Below, in pieces: positions 16,935 through 24,640 of a DNA stretch of 64,000 nucleotides (the stretch's first letter is position 1; each line of letters starts with the position of its first letter). The notes beneath the pieces were generated by a model. It worked only from the letters and a program-made list of their open reading frames with translations, did not search any database and was not told the origin of the DNA. The position numbers and the translations under genes are program-made. Origin of the DNA: UBA11358 sp049517655 (GTDB lineage Bacteria; Verrucomicrobiota; Verrucomicrobiia; Limisphaerales; UBA11358); assembly GCA_049517655.1 (NCBI GenBank), contig JBEKRQ010000001.1:744001-808000 (forward strand). The letters are read 5' to 3'.

Positions 16935-18020
16935 TCAATCATTCGACAACACATTAATGACCGCGTCAAATGCCGGCTTCGCCTGAAGCTTTCGGTCAAA
17001 CAGCAATGGATAATTCGTGCGGCTTTTCCACAGGTTATAGTTCAGCCACGACTGACCGTCTTCAACCCCCCAGAATGTAACGCGCGGAATGAGATCGCGG
17101 TGTCTCTTGAAAATTGTAAACAATTCCGCATACCGTCCTGCCTCTTCTTTAAGAACTTTAGCAGGGACACCTGCTTTGTACGGATTGCTTCCATCGCGTG
17201 GCAACACATCCACATCCAGCTCCGTCACGATCACCTTGATCCCTTCTTTCCCCAACGCCTCGATCCCCGTTTCGATCACGCTCGCATCGGGATACTGCAG
17301 GTGCCAATGCCCCTGTATCCCGATCGCGTCCAACCTTATGCCCGCCGCCTTGAGACTGCGAATCAATCGGATCACCTTCGGAAGCTTCACCGGGTCTTCC
17401 ACGTTGAAATCGTTGTAATAGAGCGGCACATCCGGATCCGCCGCGTGCGCAAACTCAAACGCCTTCTGCACATAATCCTCTCCAATCGCCCGCAGTGCCG
17501 GCGTATCGCGTAAATACTCCCCAGGCTTGTCACTGATCGCCTCGTTCACCACATCCCAACTGCTCAGTTTCCCCTTGAAGTGTTTCATCACCGTTTCGAT
17601 ATGGGACTTCAAGTTCGCCAGTGCCTGCTCTCGCGGCAGCGGCTTATGCTTCGCATCCTCAAACATCCACGGGGGCGTCATCTGATTCCAGCACAGCATA
17701 TGCCCGGTCACCGGCAATCCATGCTCTTGCCCAAAAGCCACAATCTGATCCGCTGCATTAAACGTAAACTTACCCGGCTCCGGCTGCAGAGAAGAGGGCA
17801 TAAATTCGTATTCCCCCGTCAGACAATCAAACTGCTTGAGAATCAATGCTACTGTCGCCGGGTCGTCTAATTGCTTCGATCGGATCGCAGCCCCAATCAA
17901 GAATTGATTCCCCGCCGCTTTGCGCAAAGTGGCCTTTTGCTTTTCTCCGCCAATAGTCACACAAAAGAAAAGCATCGCAACCGTCGCGACACCAAGCCAT
18001 CCTCGCCATCGTAAGTTCAT
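16935..18020 (-). CDS. GH10 family endo-1,4-beta-xylanase-like enzyme
   Basis: A 361-residue exported glycoside hydrolase with an N-terminal signal segment (GVATVAMLFFCVTIGG). GH10 features: the acid/base E160 in SSWDVVNEAI, nucleophile E267 in KVIVTELDVD, GHMLCWNQMTPPWM, and QGHWHLQYP. It is close to a minimal GH10 catalytic domain with no carbohydrate-binding module. It should cleave xylan or related beta-1,4-glycans outside the cytoplasm. It stands alone, flanked by direct repeats at 16859-16907 and 18185-18231. Confidence 0.92.
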   Translation of the reverse strand: MNLRWRGWLGVATVAMLFFCVTIGGEKQKATLRKAAGNQFLIGAAIRSKQLDDPATVALILKQFDCLTGEYEFMPSSLQPEPGKFTFNAADQIVAFGQEHGLPVTGHMLCWNQMTPPWMFEDAKHKPLPREQALANLKSHIETVMKHFKGKLSSWDVVNEAISDKPGEYLRDTPALRAIGEDYVQKAFEFAHAADPDVPLYYNDFNVEDPVKLPKVIRLIRSLKAAGIRLDAIGIQGHWHLQYPDASVIETGIEALGKEGIKVIVTELDVDVLPRDGSNPYKAGVPAKVLKEEAGRYAELFTIFKRHRDLIPRVTFWGVEDGQSWLNYNLWKSRTNYPLLFDRKLQAKPAFDAVINVLSND

Positions 18021-18398
18021 TTACCCCCAATATCCCACCAGCCAGCAATACTCAATATCAGAGTAATCCAAAGGGTCGCCAAGGTTTGCATTGTTTTGGG
18101 CCTGCTGTTGTGCTGAATTCGACAAAATGGTTCAACTGGCCAAAGCATATGGCAGCCAGCCTAAATAGTTCACTGGCGTCAGACTGACGACTCCTTCAAA
18201 GAATTTGTCCTGACCCGTTGAGCGCGTTGTGGAGTTGCGCTGATTCATTTTCAACGCCAAGGCGCGAAGAGGATGCCAAGACGTGACTTCTAGTGGCACA
18301 GGCCTCCGGCCTGTGAACCCTAAACACAGATCAGAGATCTGTGCCACGGGTTTGCATTTCAATTTTGTCCGTTTTTCCCTGTCTGCTACACTACGGTC
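18021..18398. repeat. Gene-free spacer with dispersed repeat and a two-hairpin element
   Basis: No gene was seen. It contains the third copy of the TGACGACTC...CGTTGAGCG repeat (18185-18231) and a 55-bp palindromic element at 18293-18347 bounded by GTGGCACAG and CTGTGCCAC, with inner hairpins CAGGCC/GGCCTG and CAGATC/GATCTG. The same element type occurs in frame in ispG. Confidence 0.8.
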
Positions 18399-18734
18399 GT
18401 GGCTGAGAAAACATTCGGTCCGAATTCGCCGTCCAAAAAGAGTGCGCGACTCAAGGCTATTGGCCTTATCGTGCTCCTGCTTGGAATCAGCAGTGCGTGC
18501 CTTGTTTATTGGACCCGCTCTCCGGATTTAAGCGATGACCTTTCCATGCTGGGATATAACAAAGTGCAACAGCGCCAGATGGGGCAGCTTTATGGCAAAA
18601 TGGGTCTTTTAATTGAGGACTGGTCCAACGACCTTAAACGTCCCGGCACGCAGGCAACTCTCATTGCAACGACTTCAATCCTCATCGCGCTTGGGTGTTT
18701 TTACTTCGCCCGATTGTTGGAGAATGGCGACTGA
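18399..18734 (+). CDS. Small two-helix membrane protein
   Basis: A 111-residue ORF starting at GTG 18399 (MAEKTFGPNSPSKKSARLKA). It has one hydrophobic helix at about residues 20-38 (IGLIVLLLGISSACLVYW) and a second near the C-terminus (TSILIALGCFYFARLL). The loop between them (about 50 residues, DLSDDLSMLGYNKVQQRQMG) would face the periplasm or cytoplasm. No in-frame ATG exists before the first helix. No family was recognised; it lies downstream of repeats and is transcribed away from the GH10 gene. Confidence 0.6.
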   Translation: MAEKTFGPNSPSKKSARLKAIGLIVLLLGISSACLVYWTRSPDLSDDLSMLGYNKVQQRQMGQLYGKMGLLIEDWSNDLKRPGTQATLIATTSILIALGCFYFARLLENGD

Positions 18735-18811
18735 ACACACTAGTGTAATCGCAGAAGCAGTGATTTCCCTTTTCATGTTGTTTTCTGAGTAATGGGTCCA
18801 TTTACAAGTTT

Positions 18812-18861
18812 GGTGGGGTGAGCGTCCTCGCGAACCGGCTCGTCAATAGCCTCGCCCCACC
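18812..18861. repeat. Palindromic element, GGTGGGG/CCCCACC type
   Basis: Bounded by GGTGGGG and CCCCACC. The internal sequence GAGCGTCCTCGCGA...GGCTCGTCA.TAGCCTCG is shared, in inverted orientation, with the element between hypC and hypD (60950-61024). It is intergenic, upstream of a secreted-protein gene. Confidence 0.82.
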
Positions 18862-18925
18862 TAAACTAATCTACCATTGTTTTCTACTTTTCTTTCACTG
18901 AAAACTGAGTCAACATCGTTTCATT

Positions 18926-19636
18926 ATGAAACGAATTTTTGTCCTCGTTGCTCTTGTTTTCACCATCGTTGCCGCGCGCGCTGATCTTGTCATGGAACAA
19001 AAGATTGAGAGTCCAATGGTCAACGGCAATATCACAACCAAAATCAAAGGTGACAAAGTCCGCCTGGACATGCCCGCCACTCCGCAAGGCGCCATCAGCA
19101 CGATTATGGATGTGAAGACGGGTGATTCGATTACACTGATGCATGGACAGAAGGCGGTGATAAAAATTTCCGGCACGGAGATCAGGCAAATGGCCGAGAA
19201 CATGAAAAAGGCGCGGGCTAATGGCGCCGCCACGAACACCAAACCGCCAAAATTCCATGACACGGGCAAAACTGAGAAGGCGGGCGATTACGACACGGAA
19301 ATTTACACCTGGTTGAGTCCCGATGGCGCAACCCAGACCGTTTGGGTGGCAAAGAACTTTCCGAATTACGCCGGGATCAAGGTTCAAATGGACAAGCTGA
19401 ACAATTCACCCGTCGCCCAAATGTCCAAAGACACGTCGCCAGACGTCGGCGCACTGCCGGGCATGGTGGTAAAAACACAAATGGAAATGAACGGACAGAA
19501 AGTCACTTCCACTTTGGTGTCAGCCAAAGAAGAATCTGTTGACGCGTCAGTCTTTGAAGCGCCGAAAGATTATCACGAAATGGTTCAGCCGGCGATGTCC
19601 AAACAACCTGCCCTTGGAACAGCGACAAACAGGTAA
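18926..19636 (+). CDS. Exported protein, DUF4412-like
   Basis: A 236-residue protein with a signal peptide (MKRIFVLVALVFTIVAARA-D). The mature part, DLVMEQKIESPMVNGNITTKIKGDKVRLD, then DVKTGDSITLMHGQKAVIKI and a C-terminal MKTQMEMNG-like segment (VVKTQMEMNGQKVTSTLVSAKEES), resembles periplasmic proteins annotated as DUF4412 or outer-membrane lipoprotein-sorting-like beta-rich folds. No catalytic residues are evident. A thioredoxin-family gene follows about 75 bases downstream on the same strand. Function is unknown. Confidence 0.6.
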   Translation: MKRIFVLVALVFTIVAARADLVMEQKIESPMVNGNITTKIKGDKVRLDMPATPQGAISTIMDVKTGDSITLMHGQKAVIKISGTEIRQMAENMKKARANGAATNTKPPKFHDTGKTEKAGDYDTEIYTWLSPDGATQTVWVAKNFPNYAGIKVQMDKLNNSPVAQMSKDTSPDVGALPGMVVKTQMEMNGQKVTSTLVSAKEESVDASVFEAPKDYHEMVQPAMSKQPALGTATNR

Positions 19637-19711
19637 TTGCCGATGCCAGCGCTCATTCCGCGCTTGATAAAAAGGCTTTGCCTGCCCTGGAAGACAATTC
19701 CGATTGCGAAT

Positions 19712-20536
19712 ATGAAAAATAAACTTTCAGTTATTCTTGCCATTGCGGTGTTTTTGCTTTCCAGCCCGTGCATTTTTGCCGCGGAAACCAACGACCCCAC
19801 CGTCGAGTTCAAAGCTTTGGTCACAAAAATCAATGCCGACATTCGTGCGGGCAATAGGACGGAAACAGCCCTGGCCGATGACCTGAAGCAATTCGATGTC
19901 CTGCTGGCCGAGCACAAGGGCGAAAAGACCGATGCCGTCGCCCGGATTTTATATATGAAAGCCGTGTTGTATGGCGAAGTTCTCCACAACGACGCAAAAG
20001 CCGCCGAACTCAAGAAACAACTCAAGACCGATTTCAAAGGCACCAAATTCGTAGCTTCCCTTGAAAAGCAGGAGGCAAGGCAGGCCGAGGCGAAAAAGAT
20101 TCAAGCTGGCTTGGTGGAAGGGATGAAATTTCCCGACTTCAACGAGAAGGACACGGCGGGCAAACCGCTTTCCATTGCCAACTACAAGGGCAAGGTGGTG
20201 CTCGTGGATTTCTGGGCGACCTGGTGCGGGCCGTGTCGCGCCGAACTGCCCCATGTCATTGCCACCTATAAAAAATACCACGACCAGGGATTTGAAATCA
20301 TCGGCATCAGCCTAGATCAGGATCAGGCAAAACTCACCGGGTTCACCAAATCCATGAACATGACGTGGCCGCAATTTTTCGACGGCCAGGGCTGGCAAAA
20401 CAAACTGGCCGTCAAATATGGCATCCAAAGCATCCCGGCGACCTTCCTGCTCGATGGCGAAGGGAAAATCATCGGCAAGGATTTGCGCGGCAAAGAATTG
20501 GAGCAAGCCGTCGCAAAAGCAGTGGCAAACAAATAA
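19712..20536 (+). CDS. TlpA-type periplasmic thioredoxin
   Basis: A 274-residue exported protein. The signal peptide is MKNKLSVILAIAVFLLSS, cleaved near FA-AETN. A helical N-terminal part (residues about 25-125) is followed by a TlpA/ResA-like thioredoxin domain with active site WCGPC in DFWATWCGPCRAELP and the cis-Pro region SIPATFLLDGEGKI. It probably reduces or exchanges disulfides outside the cytoplasm. The ATG at 19712 is used, since the longer frame puts 25 residues before the signal peptide. The catalytic region is 98 bp identical to the next gene (20138-20235 versus 22418-22515). Confidence 0.88.
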   Translation: MKNKLSVILAIAVFLLSSPCIFAAETNDPTVEFKALVTKINADIRAGNRTETALADDLKQFDVLLAEHKGEKTDAVARILYMKAVLYGEVLHNDAKAAELKKQLKTDFKGTKFVASLEKQEARQAEAKKIQAGLVEGMKFPDFNEKDTAGKPLSIANYKGKVVLVDFWATWCGPCRAELPHVIATYKKYHDQGFEIIGISLDQDQAKLTGFTKSMNMTWPQFFDGQGWQNKLAVKYGIQSIPATFLLDGEGKIIGKDLRGKELEQAVAKAVANK

Positions 20537-20608
20537 TAACCCCAAGAAGCAACACCACACAGAAAGATTCACCCGACAATTTGTCCGTTTCCCCTATAGA
20601 GAAAATGT

Positions 20609-22816
20609 ATGAAATTTCCCTCCTCGGCTTCCAAGACATGGATTCAGCCTTTGCTCGTAACCTGCTTGATTTTTGTGTCAGTCGTGGGGTGTAATAAAAT
20701 AAATTCATCTTCCTCGGGGAAAAAACTCGAATCTTCACCCCCTATTTCCGCCAATGACAAGGCAAGACAGGAACGGTTAAATTGGAACCTTCAAACTCTT
20801 GTAATGGCGTATGAAAAGGCAGGCCATACCGGCCGACCATGGGATACGTCAGCTAAAAACGCTTTGACTGAGTTCGCCCGCTTGAGATCACAAGTGACTG
20901 AAACTAACGAGCGCGGGGCACAAATTATTGCGACAAATTGCGAAGCTGCCGTCAAAGCCGGATGCGATGACCCGCTGATTGCCTATCTCCACACGCGTTT
21001 CGTTCTGGACCAGACCAACACACCCAAGATTTTCGCCGACGCGTTTTTGAAAAACGCACAGGATATCCAACAAAGCACATATCCAAGTATCCGGAAGTTT
21101 TATGTTTCGTTACGGGCAGTACAACAGATTTACTACACATTTGGCACAAATGCAGACAGCCAAGAGATCCAAGCCGCTGGCGGCCGGCTCTTGGAATATC
21201 TTATGGGCGCCCTTAATGACAAAACGACGCCACCCGGCGAAGTTTACGAAGCATGTCTTGAAGGTCTCAATGCATACCAAGGGGACAAGAATCTGTATGA
21301 GCAATTTTACAACCGCATCGAAAAGCCCTTATTCGAGAACTGGCCGGATGAATCCGAATCCTGGTTATTAAAAGGAAAAGCCCATATCGAAATGGCATGG
21401 CATGACAGGGGCTTTAGTTACGCTGATAAAGTCAGCGAAGAAGGCTGGGAAGGGTTCGAAAAGCATCTCAAGACCGCCGAAGAAGCACTGAATCAGGCAT
21501 GGACACTCAACCCCAAAGACTTGCGCATTGCCAACACAATGCTCGTGTTGGAATTAGGACAAGGGAAAGGTCGCGACCGGATGGAATTGTGGTTCAAGCG
21601 GGCAATGGCACTGGATCCCAACTCCTACGAAACTTGCGACCAAAAACGGTACTACTTGGAACCCAAGTGGTACGGCTCGGATGAGGACATGCTGGCGTTT
21701 GGCTGGGAGTGCACCGAGAGCACCAATTGGGGCGGGAAAGTGCCATTGGTGCTATTGGACGCCCACGAGGCCATCCAGCGTCACCTCGACAAATCTGATC
21801 AGGACAATTATTGGACACGTCCTGAGGTATGGTCCGATATACAAATGGCATTTGAAAAGTTTTTTCAACTCAACCCGGATGCCACCAGTTGGTATCACAA
21901 TTACGCCTGGTATGCCTATCACTGCGGACAATGGCGCAAGTTGAATGAGTTGATTCCCAAACTCGGTCCGGTCAATTACTCCTACTTTGGAGGCAAGGCC
22001 GAGTTCGACAAAATGGTGAGCCTCGCCAGAGAGCATGCTGGTGAAACCAACGCAGAGATCAACACTACGCTGATCGAAATCTATCGTTTGAATACAAAAA
22101 TCGACGCCAAGGTGCATGAAGGCAAACAGACGGAAAACGATTTCGCGGACTTGTTGCAACAATGCGACACCTTACTTGCAAAACATAAGGACGAGAAAAC
22201 TGATGAGGTGGCTCAAATTCTTTTTGCCAAAGCCAGCTTGTACTTGCAGGTTTTTGACAACGCGCAGAAAGGCCGGGAATTGATTCTCCAACTTAAGCAA
22301 GATTTTCCCGAGACCAAACTAGGCAGGAACGCGGATAAAATTCTCGCTTTGATCGAACGTCAGGAAGAGGTCAAAAAGATCAACCATGCACTAGCTGAAG
22401 GAATTCAATTCCCCGAGTTCAACGAGAAGGACACGGCGGGCAAACCGCTTTCCATTGCCAACTACAAGGGCAAGGTGGTGCTCGTGGATTTCTGGGCGAC
22501 CTGGTGCGGGCCGTGCGTGGCTGAGTTGCCCAATGTGCAGGCAACTTACCAGAAACATCATGCGCAGGGTTTCGAGATCATCGGTGTCAGCCTGGATGCA
22601 GATCAGCAAAAGTTCGAAAGCTTCATCAAACAGAAAAATATGACCTGGCGGCAATACTTCGACGGACAGGCTTGGAACAATAAACTGGCCATAAAATACG
22701 GGATTGAAAGCATCCCGGCGACCTTCCTGCTCGACGGCGAAGGGAAAATCATCGCCAAGGATTTGCGTGGTGAAGAATTGGAGCAAGCCGTGGCCAAGGC
22801 ACTGGCTAAAAAATAA
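20609..22816 (+). CDS. Lipoprotein with TPR-like region fused to a TlpA-type thioredoxin
   Basis: A 735-residue protein. The N-terminus has a lipobox-like LIFVSVVGC, so Cys28 is probably lipidated. Residues about 50-480 are helical and TPR-like (for example WLLKGKAHIEMAW, AEEALNQAWTLNPKDLRIAN). From about residue 490 the protein is a full paralogue of the preceding TlpA protein, including its helical lead-in and the WCGPC thioredoxin domain. The gene therefore looks like a fusion of a TPR gene with a duplicated TlpA gene. It probably provides envelope-anchored redox activity on partners bound by the TPR part; this is inferred. Confidence 0.82.
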   Translation: MKFPSSASKTWIQPLLVTCLIFVSVVGCNKINSSSSGKKLESSPPISANDKARQERLNWNLQTLVMAYEKAGHTGRPWDTSAKNALTEFARLRSQVTETNERGAQIIATNCEAAVKAGCDDPLIAYLHTRFVLDQTNTPKIFADAFLKNAQDIQQSTYPSIRKFYVSLRAVQQIYYTFGTNADSQEIQAAGGRLLEYLMGALNDKTTPPGEVYEACLEGLNAYQGDKNLYEQFYNRIEKPLFENWPDESESWLLKGKAHIEMAWHDRGFSYADKVSEEGWEGFEKHLKTAEEALNQAWTLNPKDLRIANTMLVLELGQGKGRDRMELWFKRAMALDPNSYETCDQKRYYLEPKWYGSDEDMLAFGWECTESTNWGGKVPLVLLDAHEAIQRHLDKSDQDNYWTRPEVWSDIQMAFEKFFQLNPDATSWYHNYAWYAYHCGQWRKLNELIPKLGPVNYSYFGGKAEFDKMVSLAREHAGETNAEINTTLIEIYRLNTKIDAKVHEGKQTENDFADLLQQCDTLLAKHKDEKTDEVAQILFAKASLYLQVFDNAQKGRELILQLKQDFPETKLGRNADKILALIERQEEVKKINHALAEGIQFPEFNEKDTAGKPLSIANYKGKVVLVDFWATWCGPCVAELPNVQATYQKHHAQGFEIIGVSLDADQQKFESFIKQKNMTWRQYFDGQAWNNKLAIKYGIESIPATFLLDGEGKIIAKDLRGEELEQAVAKALAKK

Positions 22817-22822
22817 TTTTTG

Positions 22823-23674
22823 TTACGTGCTCGCGCTGGTGTAACGGCGGATGGAGAAGCGCCAGAACCATTCGGAAATGAGCGCCCAAATAACACCCAA
22901 GCCGAACAGCGCCGACAAAGCGGCGGGCGATGTCAATTTGTCCGCCAGCACGCGCACGGGCACGTTGGACACCAGCAACACCGGCAAGGCGAAGGTGAAC
23001 ACGGCCTTGAACACGCCGCGAAACGCTTCATCCGGCATCCGCGCGATGTTGAACAGATTGTAGTAGCCCCACACGATGCCTTGCGCGCGCACGGTCCAAA
23101 AACTCACCGAGGCAAGCATGAACATGAGCGAGTAATGCACCAAAAGCCCGACAACGCACAAAGCGGCAAAGACGAGCAACTGCGCGGTGGTTGGGTGCAA
23201 ATGTAATTTCCCTGCCGCAAAAACCATGACGCACACGGCGAACGCGGCGTTGGCAAATGACGGCAGGTCCACCTGTCGCATTGAAACGAGGAAACGCGTG
23301 TTGACCGGCAGCAGCAGCAGGAAATCCATTTTGCCCGTGCGGACGAGTTCGGAGAGGTTCGTGCAGTTCACGAGAAAGAACGCCTGGTAAATTTCCTGGA
23401 TAAAATTGCTCGTGCCGGTGAGTAGCACCACCTGCCACACCGTCCACGTGCCGACGGTGCTGGTTTGACTGAAAAGAACGCCGACAAAGGCGAGTTGCAG
23501 TCCGAACCACAGCAATTCGACGACAATCCAAAGAATAAAGTTGCCCTTGAACGACATTTCGCGCGTCACGGAAGTTTTCCACAACGCAGCGTAAATGGTG
23601 AGATAACGAGCGACGCCGGATACGAGTTGCGTGACGCCCGTTTCTGCCTTCTGTCTTCTGCCTTCTGCCTTCAT
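22823..23674 (-). CDS. ABC-2 family transporter permease (second of a pair)
   Basis: A 283-residue polytopic membrane protein with six or so hydrophobic segments. The pattern REMSFKGNFILWIVVELLWFG, FFLVNCTNLSELVRTGKMDFLLLLPVN and FTFALPVLLVSNVPVRVL is that of the ABC-2 permease family PF06182. The start at 23674 reads MKAEGRRQKAETG, which comes from a tandem 'TTCTGCC' repeat tract (23643-23672), so the native start may have been replaced. It follows the other permease by four bases. No ATP-binding subunit is nearby. Confidence 0.82.
   Translation of the reverse strand: MKAEGRRQKAETGVTQLVSGVARYLTIYAALWKTSVTREMSFKGNFILWIVVELLWFGLQLAFVGVLFSQTSTVGTWTVWQVVLLTGTSNFIQEIYQAFFLVNCTNLSELVRTGKMDFLLLLPVNTRFLVSMRQVDLPSFANAAFAVCVMVFAAGKLHLHPTTAQLLVFAALCVVGLLVHYSLMFMLASVSFWTVRAQGIVWGYYNLFNIARMPDEAFRGVFKAVFTFALPVLLVSNVPVRVLADKLTSPAALSALFGLGVIWALISEWFWRFSIRRYTSAST
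23643..23672. repeat. Short tandem TTCTGCC tract at a gene start
   Basis: About four imperfect units of TTCTGCC/TTCTGTC in a row. On the minus strand it encodes the first residues (AEGRRQKAE) of the downstream ABC-2 permease frame. Confidence 0.7.
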
Positions 23675-23678
23675 TTCA

Positions 23679-24488
23679 TCATCCTCCAAACGCGGCGTAT
23701 TTCTTAATGCCGCGCCGCCACGCAAATCGCGCAAGCGCATAACCAATCAACACCCAACCCGCTTGCACAAACATTCCACGCAGCAAATCCGCACCCGCAA
23801 TTTCGCCAGTGTAAATGCCGATGGGGAAATAAAGCATATACGGAAACGGCGTGAAGAAGAGCGCGTGTTCCAGCGCGGGACTTATAGTATGCAATAGGGG
23901 GAGTGGAAATAGATGGCCGCTGGCGATGTATTCGAACGCGAACAAAATGAAAATGAACGTGGAAATTTCCAGCACCCAAAACGCGAGCATCGCCATCGCG
24001 TAGGAAATGAAAAATTGCAACAGCGCCGTCAGCACCAGCGAAATCAGGAAGGCCGCCAGCGCCAAGCCGTCCGGCGGGAAAATAAAATAACCGCGCAAAC
24101 AAAAAACGAAAATCGCCAGCGGCACGACGGCCACGGTCATATACGCGACGCGCCCGGAAAAAAACAGGCACAGCCGATACCATAAATAATCAATCGGCTT
24201 GAGCAGGAACTGGCTGATGTTGCCTTCGCGAATGTCGGCGGCGATCTGCCAGTCGTCCTCGTTTACCGCCGTGAGCACGTCCACAACGGCGACAAGCAGA
24301 TAATAGGAAATCATTCCCGACAGGGTGTAACCGGAAATTGTCGCGCCCTTCGCCGCGTAAATGGTGCGCCAGAGCGACAGCATGGCGAACAGCGGGATGA
24401 AGCTGAACAGCGTTCGCGTCAGGTAATTGAAGCGATACGTCAGGTTGTTTTGAATCCCGATGCCGATGACATGCCAGTATTTTTTCAT
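23679..24488 (-). CDS. ABC-2 family transporter permease (first of a pair)
   Basis: A 269-residue integral membrane protein starting MKKYWHVIGIGIQNNLTYRF. It shares the ABC-2 (PF06182) features: an N-terminal amphipathic stretch, six membrane segments, the NISQFLLKPIDYLWYR loop after the second helix, and a C-terminal region ending ALARFAWRRGIKKY. It forms a pair with the gene at 22823-23674, presumably as two halves of an exporter channel. An ATPase gene would be expected next to them but is not in this window. The first 42 codons recur as a pseudogene fragment at 27041-27171. Confidence 0.85.
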   Translation of the reverse strand: MKKYWHVIGIGIQNNLTYRFNYLTRTLFSFIPLFAMLSLWRTIYAAKGATISGYTLSGMISYYLLVAVVDVLTAVNEDDWQIAADIREGNISQFLLKPIDYLWYRLCLFFSGRVAYMTVAVVPLAIFVFCLRGYFIFPPDGLALAAFLISLVLTALLQFFISYAMAMLAFWVLEISTFIFILFAFEYIASGHLFPLPLLHTISPALEHALFFTPFPYMLYFPIGIYTGEIAGADLLRGMFVQAGWVLIGYALARFAWRRGIKKYAAFGG

Positions 24489-24640
24489 TCCTATGCAGAC
24501 ACGCTGGAAATTTAGTTGCGATAGACCGGAACGCGAAGGGAAAATCAAAGCGATGAAATTTGAAAATCATTACTTTTCTACTTGTCATTGCAGCGTTCCG
24601 TTGCTAAACTTTTAGCTTAGCTTTCAACCGAGGTGACCTG

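Noticed and set aside
22823..24488. ABC-2 permease pair as part of a defence or toxin-export cassette
   Set aside because: No ATPase, toxin or immunity gene is adjacent, so only a transporter role is supported.
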